From Candidatus Gastranaerophilales bacterium (lineage in GTDB: Bacteria > Cyanobacteriota > Vampirovibrionia > Gastranaerophilales > Gastranaerophilaceae): 43,884 nucleotides of DNA. Positions 1 through 9,242 of this stretch are shown here, piece after piece. The position numbers were made by a program, and so were the translations under genes. The notes beneath the pieces were generated by a model. That model searched no databases, had not been told where the DNA came from, and saw only the letters and a list, made by a program, of their open reading frames with translations. Position 1 is the stretch's first letter. Each line of letters begins with the position of its first letter. Location: positions 1 through 43,884 of the forward strand of contig CAAGEQ010000003.1 of NCBI GenBank assembly GCA_900768915.1, read 5' to 3'.

Positions 1-150
1 ACGAGTTATTCGCTTCAATGGTTGAGTGCTAATATTTTCGTGACTACTCTAGCGTGCCTTTTCTTTCTTTTTCTACTGTTTTCTTTCTTTGGGCTTCGCA
101 ACTCCGAAAGAAAGAAAACAGTTAAAATTATATAATCAAAGAAATGTTGC
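1..150 (+). repeat. Intergenic repeat A, copy 1 (may extend left of window)
   Basis: This stretch is nearly identical to 25534-25682, with a few substitutions and small indels. It contains a 16-bp perfect inverted repeat (75-90 with 107-122) around a 16-nt loop, so it would form a strong hairpin. The copy begins at the window edge and may be longer. No convincing reading frame lies in it. Confidence 0.85.
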
Positions 151-182
151 AAAATAATTAAATAAATTAAAAAAATAAAGAA

Positions 183-203
183 ATTCCGAAACGAGTTCGG
201 AAT
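183..203. repeat. REP-like palindrome (ATTCCGAA-5-TTCGGAAT)
   Basis: Perfect 8-bp arms separated by a 5-nt loop (ACGAG). The same palindrome, or a version with ATGCTGAA arms, recurs in the islands at 10478-10538, 25237-25257 and 43792-43846. Confidence 0.8.
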
Positions 204-368
204 TGTATATGTCAAGTAATTCGGTGACAAAATTACTATTTATAATTTAACAAAATTAATATTATTTCTTGAAATCTTAATTTTTCATTAAGAATTTAAT
301 AATTAATAAAATTTTGATATAGAGTAGATATTGTAAATAAGATATTTATTTAAAGGAGGATTTATAAA
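204..368 (+). other. AT-rich leader upstream of groES
   Basis: About 165 bases of very AT-rich spacer with no gene. It ends in a strong ribosome binding site (AAAGGAGGA, 352-360) for groES. A weak promoter candidate is TTGATA (314-319) with TAAGAT (338-343), 18 bp apart. No complete CIRCE operator was found. Confidence 0.5.
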
Positions 369-656
369 ATGAGTATTAAACCGTTAGCAGACAGAATTGT
401 TATTAAAGTTATTGAAGATACAGAACAAACTTCAGGTGGTATTTTTATTCCTGATAGTGCAAAAGAAAAACCTCAAAAAGGTGAAGTTGTAGCAGTTGGT
501 CTTGGTAAGGTTGGCGAAAACGGCGAAAGAGAACCAATGGACGTAAAAGTTGGTGATGTTATTTTATATGCAAAATATGCTGGTACTGACATCAAAATGG
601 ACGGTGTTGAATATAAAATCTTATCAGTAAAAGATGCATTGGCTGTTTTAGCATAA
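369..656 (+). CDS. groS: Co-chaperonin GroES (10 kDa)
   Basis: The 95-residue product is full length for GroES, the seven-subunit lid that caps the GroEL barrel during ATP-driven protein folding in the cytoplasm. The N-terminal IKPLADRIVIKV strand, the flexible mobile loop around residues 17-31 (EQTSGGIFIPDSA), and the KVGDVILYAKYAG block near residues 60-73 are all family hallmarks. The start is fixed by an excellent Shine-Dalgarno sequence 8 bases upstream. groEL follows after 69 bases with its own ribosome binding site, forming the usual groESL operon, which ends at the hairpin at 2411. No full HrcA/CIRCE operator is visible, so heat-shock control cannot be read from the sequence. Confidence 0.97.
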   Translation: MSIKPLADRIVIKVIEDTEQTSGGIFIPDSAKEKPQKGEVVAVGLGKVGENGEREPMDVKVGDVILYAKYAGTDIKMDGVEYKILSVKDALAVLA

Positions 657-725
657 TTGGTTAATATGCAAATTTCTGAAATTTATTCAGAATAATAAAA
701 GGAATTATTTAAAGGAGAAAATAAA

Positions 726-2378
726 ATGGCAAAACGTATAGTATTTGAAGAAGAAGCAAGAAAGGCTCTTCTTAGAGGTATTGATGCAGTTGCAGATGCA
801 GTAAAAGTTACACTTGGACCTAAAGGTCGTAACGTAATCTTACAAAAGAAATTCGGCACACCTCAAATCGTTAACGATGGTGTTACTATCGCTAAAGAAA
901 TTGAACTTCAAGACGGTCTTGAAAATTCAGGTGCTCAATTATTAAAAGAAGTTTCATCTAAAACAAATGACGTTGCAGGTGATGGTACAACAACAGCATC
1001 TGTATTAGCACAAGCAATTGTTAGAGAAGGTTTGAAAAACTTGACAGCAGGTGCTAACCCAATGTCAATGAAACGTGGTATTGATAAAGCCGTTGAAATC
1101 GGTGTTGAAAAAATTAAATCAACTGCAAAATCTGTTGATACAAAAGCAGGTATCGCTCAAGTTGCTACAATTTCTGCTGGTAACAACCCAGAAATCGGTA
1201 ACTTAATCGCTGAAGCAATGGATAAAGTTGGTCACGATGGCGTTATTACTGTTGAAGAATCAAAATCATTCGGTACTAACCTAAAAGTTGTTGAAGGTAT
1301 GCAATTCGACAAAGGTTATATTTCACCATATTTCGTAACAGATGCAGAAAGAATGGAAGCAGTATTAGAAGATGCTTATGTTCTATGTGTTAACAAGAAA
1401 ATCAACTTAATCTCTGATTTAGTACCTGTATTGGAACAAGTTGCTAGAGATGGTCGTTCATTATTGTTAATTGCAGAAGACGTTGAAGGTGAAGCATTGG
1501 CAACATTAGTTGTTAATACTATGAGAAAAGTATTAAGAGCAGTTGCTGTTAAGGCTCCTGGATTTGGTGATAGAAGAAAAGCAATGCTTGAAGATATCGC
1601 TATTTTGACAGGTGGTCAAATGTTTACTGAAGAACTTGGTATCAAGTTGGAAAACATCACTACAGATATGATGGGTAAAGCAAAGAGAGTTACTGTTACT
1701 AAAGATGAAACTACAATCGTTGTAGGTGATGAAACTAAAGCAAACGTGGCTGAAAGAGTTAAACTTATCAAGAAACAAATTGAAATGTCTGATTCTGAAT
1801 ATGATAAAGAAAAACTTCAAGAACGTATGGCAAAATTGTCAGGTGGTGTTGCAGTAATCGAAGTTGGTGCTGCTACTGAAGTTGAATTAAAAGAAAGAAA
1901 ATTGAGAATTGAAGATGCTTTGAACGCAACAAGAGCCGCTAACGAAGAAGGTATTGTTCCTGGCGGTGGTGTAATGTTAGTAAGAGTTCAACAAGAACTT
2001 GAAAACAAAATCAATGACATCAATTTTGATTCAGATGATGAAAAAATGGGTTATAAAATCTTGACAGCAGCATTAGATATGCCATTGAGAGCAATCGCTT
2101 ATAATGCTGGTGCAAAATCTGATGTTGTAGTTGACAACGTAAGAAGTGGTAAAGATGCTTATGGTTATGATGCATTACTTTACAGATATACTGATATGTT
2201 CGAAGCAGGTATTGTTGATCCTGCTAAGGTTACACGTTCAGCTCTTGAAAATGCTGCATCAGTTGCATCTATGTTGTTAACAACTGAAGCTGCTGTTGTA
2301 GATATTCCAGAAGAAAAAGCAGCTGCTCCTGATATGTCATCTATGGCTGGCATGGGTGGTATGGGCGGTATGATGTAG
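726..2378 (+). CDS. groL: Chaperonin GroEL (60 kDa)
   Basis: The 550-residue product is a full-length group I chaperonin subunit, which assembles into a double seven-membered ring and folds client proteins with GroES. The nucleotide-binding segments are present: VTLGPKGRNV at residues 28-37 and GDGTT at 85-89, with Asp86 in the position of the hydrolytic Asp87 of the E. coli protein. The protein ends in the typical Gly-Met-rich tail (GGMGGMM). It is the second gene of the groESL operon, with a GGAG ribosome binding site about 10 bases upstream. Nothing in the reading frame looks broken. Confidence 0.98.
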   Translation: MAKRIVFEEEARKALLRGIDAVADAVKVTLGPKGRNVILQKKFGTPQIVNDGVTIAKEIELQDGLENSGAQLLKEVSSKTNDVAGDGTTTASVLAQAIVREGLKNLTAGANPMSMKRGIDKAVEIGVEKIKSTAKSVDTKAGIAQVATISAGNNPEIGNLIAEAMDKVGHDGVITVEESKSFGTNLKVVEGMQFDKGYISPYFVTDAERMEAVLEDAYVLCVNKKINLISDLVPVLEQVARDGRSLLLIAEDVEGEALATLVVNTMRKVLRAVAVKAPGFGDRRKAMLEDIAILTGGQMFTEELGIKLENITTDMMGKAKRVTVTKDETTIVVGDETKANVAERVKLIKKQIEMSDSEYDKEKLQERMAKLSGGVAVIEVGAATEVELKERKLRIEDALNATRAANEEGIVPGGGVMLVRVQQELENKINDINFDSDDEKMGYKILTAALDMPLRAIAYNAGAKSDVVVDNVRSGKDAYGYDALLYRYTDMFEAGIVDPAKVTRSALENAASVASMLLTTEAAVVDIPEEKAAAPDMSSMAGMGGMGGMM

Positions 2379-2410
2379 TTCTTACATCGTATGCTTTTAT
2401 ACAAATAATT

Positions 2411-2442
2411 TGGGTGTGGTATAAAACCACACCCATTTTTTA
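2411..2442 (+). terminator. Rho-independent terminator of groESL
   Basis: A 10-bp perfect stem (2411-2420 with 2426-2435) with a 5-nt loop, followed by a run of T, lies 32 bases after the groEL stop codon. Confidence 0.9.
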
Positions 2443-2473
2443 TATTAAATAATTTTTATAAAGTAGAAGTAAA

Positions 2474-2488
2474 TCAGACTATGTCTGA
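2474..2488. repeat. Short palindrome of family C (TCAGAC-TAT-GTCTGA)
   Basis: Perfect 6-bp arms with a 3-nt spacer. It is related to the larger palindrome GTCAGGC-TCT-GCCTGAC at 25704-25720 and the decayed copy at 43557-43572. It lies between convergent genes. Confidence 0.55.
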
Positions 2489-2560
2489 CATTGTTATTTT
2501 GTAATTATCGTATTTATTTTTTCAATAACATTTTTTGGTTTTATTGCACGCATACATAAA

Positions 2561-3469
2561 TTATATTTTATTAAAATATGTATAATAAATTGCTTTGTAA
2601 AATCTTGGTCTAAATAAGAAAAATGGTCTATATTGTACATATTTTAATAACGAAACAACTTGATTAACTTTTGTCCAATAAAATAATTCTTTTGAAGATA
2701 ATTTCCAAGGAGTAAGTTGCAAATATTTAAAATAATAATCTCTATGGTAACTAAAAGAACCATAGTGCCAAGGTTTTTTCTTTGCAACATAATGAATTAC
2801 TTTTGGGTTACTTGTATAACTAGAACGATTTGTAAAGTTACTAGATTGAACATTCCATTCATCATTAACTATTTCAATACGGTTTTTTAATACTTCATTT
2901 ATTATTTCTTGGTCACCAACTTTGATTGTTTCAATATGTTCTTTTGTCCAATCATAAAATTGTTGTTCAATGTTTTCTTGTCGTATTTTGTTTAAATCCA
3001 TAACTATCATTCCTGAATTAATATAATTAGGATTTATTTTTAGCATTTTTTTATTAATATCTTTCACACCTGCAATAATATTGTTGTGTAAATCTATATT
3101 AAATAATTCTTTAAGGCTAGAATTTACTATTACATCACAATCAAAATAAATAATTCTATCTATATTTGGTAATAAAGTTGCTAATCTTAGTCTATAATAT
3201 GCTGCAATTGAAAGGTATTTGTGTGTTGCAACTTTTTTGTAATCTTCAAACATAGATTCATCGATTTGTACAAATTCGATATTACAATTTTTTATTGTTT
3301 TAAGTTCATTGAATTTTGATTTATTGTCATCGGAAATGCCACCATCAAGAATATAAAAATTTAAAATTTCATCACTTTCAGAATTTTTCATAATAGAGGC
3401 AATAACAACACCTGCATACTTTGCATAATTATCATCACAAGCCAAACATATATTAATTTGATTATCCAT
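2561..3469 (-). CDS. Glycosyltransferase family 8 protein
   Basis: The product belongs to the GT8 family of retaining, metal-dependent glycosyltransferases (LgtC/GspA type), which add galactose or glucose from a nucleotide sugar to surface polysaccharide or other acceptors. Visible hallmarks are the N-terminal INICLACDDNYA strand, the DCD metal-binding motif near residues 110-112, YINSGMIVMDL near 149-159, and the HYVAKKKPWHY block that supplies the C-terminal metal ligand. I chose the ATG at 3469 (302 residues) over an upstream in-frame start because GGAG sits about 10 bases before it and the family normally begins a few residues before INICLA. It stands alone, so the sugar and acceptor cannot be named. 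Confidence 0.88.
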   Translation of the reverse strand: MDNQINICLACDDNYAKYAGVVIASIMKNSESDEILNFYILDGGISDDNKSKFNELKTIKNCNIEFVQIDESMFEDYKKVATHKYLSIAAYYRLRLATLLPNIDRIIYFDCDVIVNSSLKELFNIDLHNNIIAGVKDINKKMLKINPNYINSGMIVMDLNKIRQENIEQQFYDWTKEHIETIKVGDQEIINEVLKNRIEIVNDEWNVQSSNFTNRSSYTSNPKVIHYVAKKKPWHYGSFSYHRDYYFKYLQLTPWKLSSKELFYWTKVNQVVSLLKYVQYRPFFLFRPRFYKAIYYTYFNKI

Positions 3470-3561
3470 TATAAATCGCTCCAAATTATTTAATATGTCA
3501 ATCTTATAATATCTATATTTATTAATCAATCATTAAAAGATTAATATAAATTTATCCGTTA

Positions 3562-3590
3562 TTGAAAATCAATTTTTAGCAATGTAAAAT
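3562..3590 (+). promoter_or_regulatory. Promoter of typA
   Basis: TTGAAA (3562-3567) and TAAAAT (3585-3590) are separated by 17 bases, a good sigma-70 pattern. A palindrome follows immediately (see 3593-3611). Confidence 0.6.
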
Positions 3591-3592
3591 AC

Positions 3593-3611
3593 TAGTGTAA
3601 AATTAACACTA
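3593..3611. promoter_or_regulatory. Palindrome at the expected typA transcription start
   Basis: TAGTGT and ACACTA form perfect 6-bp arms around a 7-nt spacer just downstream of the -10 box. This is the position expected of a repressor operator or a 5' leader hairpin. Confidence 0.45.
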
Positions 3612-3633
3612 AAATATAAATAGGACATTTTGT

Positions 3634-5427
3634 ATGAACAAAGAAAATATTAGAAACATAGCGATTATCGCTCACGTTGACCATGGTAAAACTACATTGG
3701 TTGACTGTATGCTTAAACAGAGTGGTGTATTTAGAGATAACCAACAAGTTCAAGAACGTGTATTAGATAGCAATGATTTAGAAAAAGAACGTGGTATTAC
3801 AATTCTTTCAAAAAACATTTCAATCAACTACAAAGATATTAAAATTAACGTTATTGATACCCCTGGTCACGCAGATTTCGGTGGTGAAGTTGAACGTGTA
3901 TTAGGTATGGTAGATGGTGCATTACTTATTGTTGATGCTGCTGAAGGTCCAATGCCTCAAACAAGATTCGTATTATCTAAGGCTTTGGAATTAGGTATTA
4001 AAATTATTGTTGTATTGAACAAAATTGATAAACCAGCAGCGGATCCAGATGCAACATTAGACAAAGTATTTGATTTATTTACTGAATTGACAGATAGAGA
4101 AGATTTAATTGACTTCCCTTATATCTATGCAAGCAGTTTGAATGGTTATGCAATCAAAAATATTGAAGATGAACCAAAAGATATCACACCATTATTAGAT
4201 TCAATTATTGAAAATATTGAACCTCCAACAGGTGATGATGACAAACCTTTACAATTCCAAGCCACAACTTTGGATTATAACGAATATGTAGGTAGAATTG
4301 TTACTGGTAGAATTATCAATGGTACTATCAAATCTCAACAACAAGTTTCATTATGTAAGGCTGATGGTTCAATTGAAAAAGGTAAGATTGCGAAACTTTA
4401 TGAATTTAAAGATTTAGGTAGAGAAGAAACTGACGAAGCAGAAGCAGGCGATATTGTAGGTATTGCAGGTTTCCCTGATATTCAAATTGGTGAAACAATT
4501 TGTGAAGTTGGTAAAGAAATGCCATTACCTTTGATTAAGATTGATGAACCTACATTACAGATGAATTTCTCAGTTAATGATAGTCCATTTGCTGGTCAAG
4601 AAGGTAAATTTGTTACAAGTAGACAACTTAGAAAAAGACTTTATAACGAATTAGAAAAGAACGTAAGTTTAAGAGTTGAAGATACTGATAGTACTGATTC
4701 TTTTAGAGTTAGTGGTAGAGGTGAACTTCACTTAGGTATTTTAATCGAAACTATGCGTAGAGAAGGTTATGAATTCCAAATTTCTAAACCAGAAGTAATT
4801 TATAAAGAAATCAATGGTGTTAAATGTGAACCATTTGAAAACTTGATTATTGATACGCCAGAAGAAACTGCAGGTACTTGTATTGATAGATTGTCAGGTA
4901 GAAAAGCAACAATGCTTGAAATGAATAATGAGAATGGTAGAACAAAAATGAAATTCTCAATCCCTGCAAGAGGTTTGATTGGTTTCAGAAGTGAGTTTAT
5001 TAGAATTACTCGTGGTGAAGGTATTATGTACCATACATTTGAAGATTACAAAGAAATGGTTGGTGAAATCCCTAAACAAAGAGCCGGTTCAATTTTGGCT
5101 TACGAAACAGGTGAAGCAGTACCTTACGCATTGGCTCAATATGAAGATAGAGGTGTATTCTTCATCACTCCTCACACAAAAGTTTATAGAGGTATGATTA
5201 TTGGTGAAGGTAACAAGGCTCAAGATATAGCAGTTAATATTTGTAAGACTAAAAAACTTACAAACATGAGAAGTTCAACTGCTGATGTCATGGTTACATT
5301 ACAAGCACATAAAGAATTGTCACTAGAAGATTGTATGGAATACATCGGTGATGATGAACTTGTAGAGGTTACACCAGAAAATGTAAGAATGAGAAAAGTT
5401 GATTTAGTTAAATTTAGAAGTATTTAA
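3634..5427 (+). CDS. typA: Ribosome-associated GTPase TypA/BipA
   Basis: The 597-residue product is a full-length TypA/BipA, a translational GTPase related to EF-G that binds the 70S ribosome and helps 50S assembly and stress adaptation. The G domain is intact: G1 AHVDHGKTT at residues 13-21, switch II DTPGH at 75-79 and NKID at 129-132. The EF-G-like domains follow, with SGRGELHLGILIETMRREG in domain III, and the BipA-specific C-terminal region closes the protein. A sigma-70-like promoter and a palindrome precede it and a strong terminator follows, so it is probably a single-gene transcript. The Shine-Dalgarno sequence is weak (GGAC), the one odd point. Confidence 0.97.
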   Translation: MNKENIRNIAIIAHVDHGKTTLVDCMLKQSGVFRDNQQVQERVLDSNDLEKERGITILSKNISINYKDIKINVIDTPGHADFGGEVERVLGMVDGALLIVDAAEGPMPQTRFVLSKALELGIKIIVVLNKIDKPAADPDATLDKVFDLFTELTDREDLIDFPYIYASSLNGYAIKNIEDEPKDITPLLDSIIENIEPPTGDDDKPLQFQATTLDYNEYVGRIVTGRIINGTIKSQQQVSLCKADGSIEKGKIAKLYEFKDLGREETDEAEAGDIVGIAGFPDIQIGETICEVGKEMPLPLIKIDEPTLQMNFSVNDSPFAGQEGKFVTSRQLRKRLYNELEKNVSLRVEDTDSTDSFRVSGRGELHLGILIETMRREGYEFQISKPEVIYKEINGVKCEPFENLIIDTPEETAGTCIDRLSGRKATMLEMNNENGRTKMKFSIPARGLIGFRSEFIRITRGEGIMYHTFEDYKEMVGEIPKQRAGSILAYETGEAVPYALAQYEDRGVFFITPHTKVYRGMIIGEGNKAQDIAVNICKTKKLTNMRSSTADVMVTLQAHKELSLEDCMEYIGDDELVEVTPENVRMRKVDLVKFRSI

Positions 5428-5460
5428 TAATCACTAAACAAACTTTTTATTTTATGCTAA

Positions 5461-5503
5461 AATAGTCCTGTGAAATATATGAAAATCACAGGATTATTTT
5501 TTG
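5461..5503 (+). terminator. Rho-independent terminator of typA
   Basis: A 13-bp stem with one G-T pair (5461-5473 with 5486-5498) and a T run, 33 bases after the typA stop. Confidence 0.88.
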
Positions 5504-5562
5504 TATATTTTACCGTGTATTTCAATAATAAGAAGAAATGTAGTATATATTAGGAGATAATT

Positions 5563-5811
5563 ATGAATTTAGAATTATTGTCAGAAGGAAGTATTTTAAT
5601 GGTAATCGGTATGGGAACAGTATTTTCATTCCTATGCATTTTGATTTGTTCAATGTTTGTCATGTCAAGAGTTGTAGGTTTCCTTAATAAGATTTTCCCA
5701 GAAGCAGTGGTTGAATTAAATACTTCTAAGAAAAGTTCATCTAGTTCAAACGATGACGAAATTGCATTAGCAATTGCATGTGCAGTTAAAGAAAGAGGCG
5801 GAGTATGCTAG
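5563..5811 (+). CDS. OadG-like gamma subunit of a sodium-pumping decarboxylase
   Basis: The 82-residue protein has a single N-terminal membrane segment (about residues 9-35, with VIGMGTVFSFLCILIC), then a polar Ser-rich linker and a short C-terminal helix (DDEIALAIACAVKE). This layout matches the OadG/sodium pump decarboxylase gamma family, the small membrane anchor that joins alpha and beta subunits of Na+-translocating decarboxylases. The start has a good AGGAG site. It overlaps the next gene by 7 bases, so the two are translationally coupled. No alpha (carboxyltransferase), biotin carrier or beta subunit lies in the window, which is unusual. It could instead serve another multisubunit membrane enzyme encoded elsewhere. 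Confidence 0.75.
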   Translation: MNLELLSEGSILMVIGMGTVFSFLCILICSMFVMSRVVGFLNKIFPEAVVELNTSKKSSSSSNDDEIALAIACAVKERGGVC

Positions 5812-7124
5812 CAGAATTTGTATCATCACACAGTGTGGTAATATCAGCAACATTGTTGATATTAGCATACGTTTTTATTGCTTTGGAAAAAATTCCAAAA
5901 GTAACAATTGCGTTAGTAGGTGGTGCAATTACAATCGTTTTAGGCTTAGTTAGTCAAGTAAAAACAGTTAATGGAGTAATAAATCCTCACTATTTTATTA
6001 ACTATGTGGATTTTAATGTAATATTTTTACTTGTTTCTATGATGATTATAGTTGCAATTACTACAAGAAGTGGCGTTTTTAATTGGGTAGCAAACGAATT
6101 ATTGAAATTCACAAAAGGACACCCAATTAGAGTTTTATTTACATTAGGCTTATTTACGGCAGTAGCGAGTGCATTTTTAGACAACGTTACAACTGTAATT
6201 CTTATTATGCCAATAACATTTGTTATTGCTCACAAATTAGAAATTAATCCAATACCATTTTTGATTACAGAAATCTTTGCATCAAATATTGGTGGTACTG
6301 CAACATTGATTGGTGATCCACCAAACATTATCATTGGTTGTGCAGGTGGCTTGTCTTTTATGGATTTCATAAAAGAATTGACACCTATTGTTGTAATCAT
6401 TTTGTTATCTGTGTTGGTAGTTCTTACATTAATCTTTAGAAAACACTTGGTAGCAAGTGAAGACAAAATGAAAGAAATTGCTGAAATAGATAATTCTCAT
6501 ACTATTACTGATAAGAATTTAATGATTCGTTCAGTAACTGTATTAGCATTAGTTATCTTAGGTTTTATGACTCACGATATTACACATATTGAAACTTGTG
6601 TATGTGCTATGTTAGGTGCAAGTTTCTTGTTAATATTTGAAAAACCAACAGACATATTGAGAGATGTTGAATGGAATACAATATTCTTCTTCATTGGTTT
6701 GTTTATCATTATTGGTGGTCTAGAAGCATCAGGTGGTATCAGATTAATGGCTCAATGGATATTGAATGTTACTCAAGGTTCTAAAGCAGCAGCATCTATG
6801 TTGATACTTTGGGCATCTGGATTTATTTCAGGTATTATTGATAATATTCCATACACAGCAACAATGGCTCCAATGATTGTTGAAATGGAAAAAGTTATGG
6901 GACGTGCTTATGCTGAACCATTATGGTGGGCATTATCTTTAGGTGCTTGTCTTGGCGGTAACCTTACTATTATTGGTGCTGCTGCAAACGTTATCGTTTC
7001 AGAAAATGCTAGTAAAGAAGGTCACCCAATTTCATTCGTTGGTTTCTTAAAATATGGTATTATAACCGTTTGTATATCACTTATTTTAAGTACAGCATAT
7101 ATTTACTTAAGATTCTTAAAGTAG
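5805..7124 (+). CDS. ArsB/NhaD-type ion transporter (probable Na+/H+ antiporter)
   Basis: The 439-residue protein has about eleven hydrophobic segments and belongs to the ion-transporter superfamily that holds ArsB, NhaD and the human P protein. Family marks are ASAFLDNVTTVILIMPIT around residues 120-138, the NIGGTATLIGDPPNIIIG block near 160-178, and the inverted second half with SGIIDNIPYTATMAPM and NLTIIGAAANVI. It starts inside the end of the OadG-like gene and is probably transported to the membrane as part of the same transcript. The sodium link of its neighbour makes Na+/H+ exchange the likeliest job, but arsenite or dicarboxylate transport is not excluded by sequence alone. Confidence 0.82.
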   Translation: MLAEFVSSHSVVISATLLILAYVFIALEKIPKVTIALVGGAITIVLGLVSQVKTVNGVINPHYFINYVDFNVIFLLVSMMIIVAITTRSGVFNWVANELLKFTKGHPIRVLFTLGLFTAVASAFLDNVTTVILIMPITFVIAHKLEINPIPFLITEIFASNIGGTATLIGDPPNIIIGCAGGLSFMDFIKELTPIVVIILLSVLVVLTLIFRKHLVASEDKMKEIAEIDNSHTITDKNLMIRSVTVLALVILGFMTHDITHIETCVCAMLGASFLLIFEKPTDILRDVEWNTIFFFIGLFIIIGGLEASGGIRLMAQWILNVTQGSKAAASMLILWASGFISGIIDNIPYTATMAPMIVEMEKVMGRAYAEPLWWALSLGACLGGNLTIIGAAANVIVSENASKEGHPISFVGFLKYGIITVCISLILSTAYIYLRFLK

Positions 7125-7143
7125 TATAGAAAATACAAAATAT

Positions 7144-7178
7144 AAAAAAGCAGATTGTTTTCACAGTCTGCTTTTTTA
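7144..7178 (+). terminator. Terminator of the OadG-like/NhaD-like operon
   Basis: AAAAAAGCAGA and its complement form a long stem (7144-7158 with 7163-7177, one mismatch zone) ending in a T run. Confidence 0.9.
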
Positions 7179-7238
7179 TTTAAAAAATTTTAAAAATGTT
7201 CAATTATATGATAAAATTATTCTTAATCGGAGGGTTGT

Positions 7239-9221
7239 ATGTTAAAAGAGAGAGTCGAACAGTTAAAATCTGAATTAAATAAACATAATTATAATTATTA
7301 TGTTTTAGATAATCCTACTATTAGTGATTTTGAATATGATAAAATGTTTGCTGAATTGAAAAAAATTGAAACTGCTCACCCTGAACTTGTAACATTGGAT
7401 AGTCCAACACAAAGAGTTGGTTCTATTAGTACAAAATTTGAAGAATATAAACATAAATATAGATTATATAGCCTTGATAATTCATACAATCCTGAAGATT
7501 TAAGAAAATGGTACGAACGTGTTACAAAAGAATACGGACAAAAAAATCTAGAATTAGTTTGTGAACTCAAAATTGATGGTTTAGCAATTGCTTTGAATTA
7601 TCAAAAAGGTATTTTTGCAACAGGTGTTACTCGTGGTAATGGTATTATTGGTGAAAATATTACTCAAAACTTAAAAACAATTAGAGCAATTCCTTTAAAA
7701 TTATTTGAAGATGTTGATATTGACGTTCGTGGCGAAATTTATATGCCAATATCATCTTTTAATAAATTGAATGAAGATAGTTTAAAAAATAATGAAAAGA
7801 TATTCGCAAACCCTAGAAATGCAGCATCTGGTTCTTTAAGACAATTAGATAGTACAATTACTGCAAAACGTGATTTGTCTATGTTTACTTATACAGTAAT
7901 TTTACCAGATGGAAATAACACTATCAAAACTCATTGGGATAGTTTACAATATATCAAGAAGTTAGGTTTTAAAACTAATCCTAATATTAGATTAGTTAAA
8001 GATATTGATGGTGCAATACAATTCTGTAAAGATTGGGAAACAAAACGTTTTGATTTAGATTATGCAACAGATGGCGTAGTTATCAAAATCAATAGTTTTG
8101 CAGTACAAAATGAACTTGGATATACTGCACGTGCTCCAAAATGGGCAACGGCATTCAAATTTCCACCAGAAGAAGTTTCTACAAGATTAAATGATATAGA
8201 AATAGGTGTTGGGAAAACTGGTGCAATTACTCCTGTTGCTGTATTAGAACCTGTTCAACTTGCTGGCAGTGTTGTATCTCGTGCAAGTTTGCATAATTTT
8301 GATGAAATTGAAAGATTAGATGTAAGAATTGGTGATAATGTATTCATCAAAAAAGCCGCAGAAATTATTCCGAAAGTAGTTAAAGTTGTCGATGATAAAA
8401 GACATTATAATTTAGAAAAATATGTACCACCAACAACTTGTCCAAAATGTCATTCACCTTTAGAATATCGTGATGGTGAAATCGTTGCATATTGTTCAAA
8501 TTATGATTGTCCTGCTGTCGCAAAAGCACGATTGGAATATTGGGTATCAAAAGAAGCAATGGATATTGATTTTATTGGTCCATCTGTAATTGAACAATTG
8601 TATAATTTAAAAATGGTTAAAACACCTGCAGATTTTTATAAGTTATCTCAACAAGATTTTATGATGCTTGATTTAGTTAAAGAAAAATCTGCGTTCAATA
8701 TGTTTAATTCTATTCAGCAGTCTAAGAATAGACCATTAGGAAAGTTTGTTACGGCATTGTCTATCAGGCACGTTGGAAAAGAAACTGCAGATATTATAGC
8801 AAATGAGTTTAAAACTTTAGAGAATATTAGAAATGCATCACTTGAAGATTTAGCAAATATTGAAGGTATTGGAGAAAAAATTGCTAAAAGTATTTATGAC
8901 TTCTTTAAAGATGAAAAGAATATTGAATTATTAAATGACTTATCAACATATGGTGTTATTCCGTCTAATTCAACTCAAAATAAATCTGATGAATTTGCTG
9001 GTTTAACATTTGTGTTAACAGGAACTTTACAATCAATGACAAGAGATGAAGCTGGTGCTAAAATAAAAGAAATGGGTGGAAAAACTTCTTCATCTGTTTC
9101 TAAAAAAACATCTTATGTTATTGCTGGTGAAAATCCAGGTTCAAAATTTGACAAAGCAACATCTTTAGGTGTTAAAATATTGAATGAAGATGAATTTAAA
9201 GAATTAATCAATCAAAAATAG
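7239..9221 (+). CDS. ligA: NAD-dependent DNA ligase
   Basis: The 660-residue product is the bacterial replicative ligase, which seals Okazaki nicks using NAD+. The order of domains is standard: Ia domain with YYVLDNPTISDFEYD, the adenylation domain with CELKIDG whose Lys111 is the nucleotidyl-accepting residue, the OB fold, a four-Cys zinc finger (TCPKC then YCSNYDC), helix-hairpin-helix repeats (ANIEGIGEKIAKSI), and a C-terminal BRCT domain (FVLTGTLQSMTRDEA). A GGAGGG site precedes the ATG. It follows a terminator, so it begins a new transcript that includes the small membrane protein downstream, 21 bases away. Confidence 0.98.
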   Translation: MLKERVEQLKSELNKHNYNYYVLDNPTISDFEYDKMFAELKKIETAHPELVTLDSPTQRVGSISTKFEEYKHKYRLYSLDNSYNPEDLRKWYERVTKEYGQKNLELVCELKIDGLAIALNYQKGIFATGVTRGNGIIGENITQNLKTIRAIPLKLFEDVDIDVRGEIYMPISSFNKLNEDSLKNNEKIFANPRNAASGSLRQLDSTITAKRDLSMFTYTVILPDGNNTIKTHWDSLQYIKKLGFKTNPNIRLVKDIDGAIQFCKDWETKRFDLDYATDGVVIKINSFAVQNELGYTARAPKWATAFKFPPEEVSTRLNDIEIGVGKTGAITPVAVLEPVQLAGSVVSRASLHNFDEIERLDVRIGDNVFIKKAAEIIPKVVKVVDDKRHYNLEKYVPPTTCPKCHSPLEYRDGEIVAYCSNYDCPAVAKARLEYWVSKEAMDIDFIGPSVIEQLYNLKMVKTPADFYKLSQQDFMMLDLVKEKSAFNMFNSIQQSKNRPLGKFVTALSIRHVGKETADIIANEFKTLENIRNASLEDLANIEGIGEKIAKSIYDFFKDEKNIELLNDLSTYGVIPSNSTQNKSDEFAGLTFVLTGTLQSMTRDEAGAKIKEMGGKTSSSVSKKTSYVIAGENPGSKFDKATSLGVKILNEDEFKELINQK

Positions 9222-9242
9222 AACTAAATTATAAGGATTATT

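Noticed and set aside
24..32. GAGTGCTAA resembling half of a CIRCE heat-shock operator upstream of groES
   Set aside because: The other half (TTAGCACTC) is absent, the site is over 300 bases from groES, and the same nine bases occur in repeat A copy 2 at 25557-25565, far from any chaperone gene.
15..230. A 71-codon minus-strand frame at the left edge
   Set aside because: It spans repeat A and the AT-rich leader, with low-complexity composition and no homology I can recognise.
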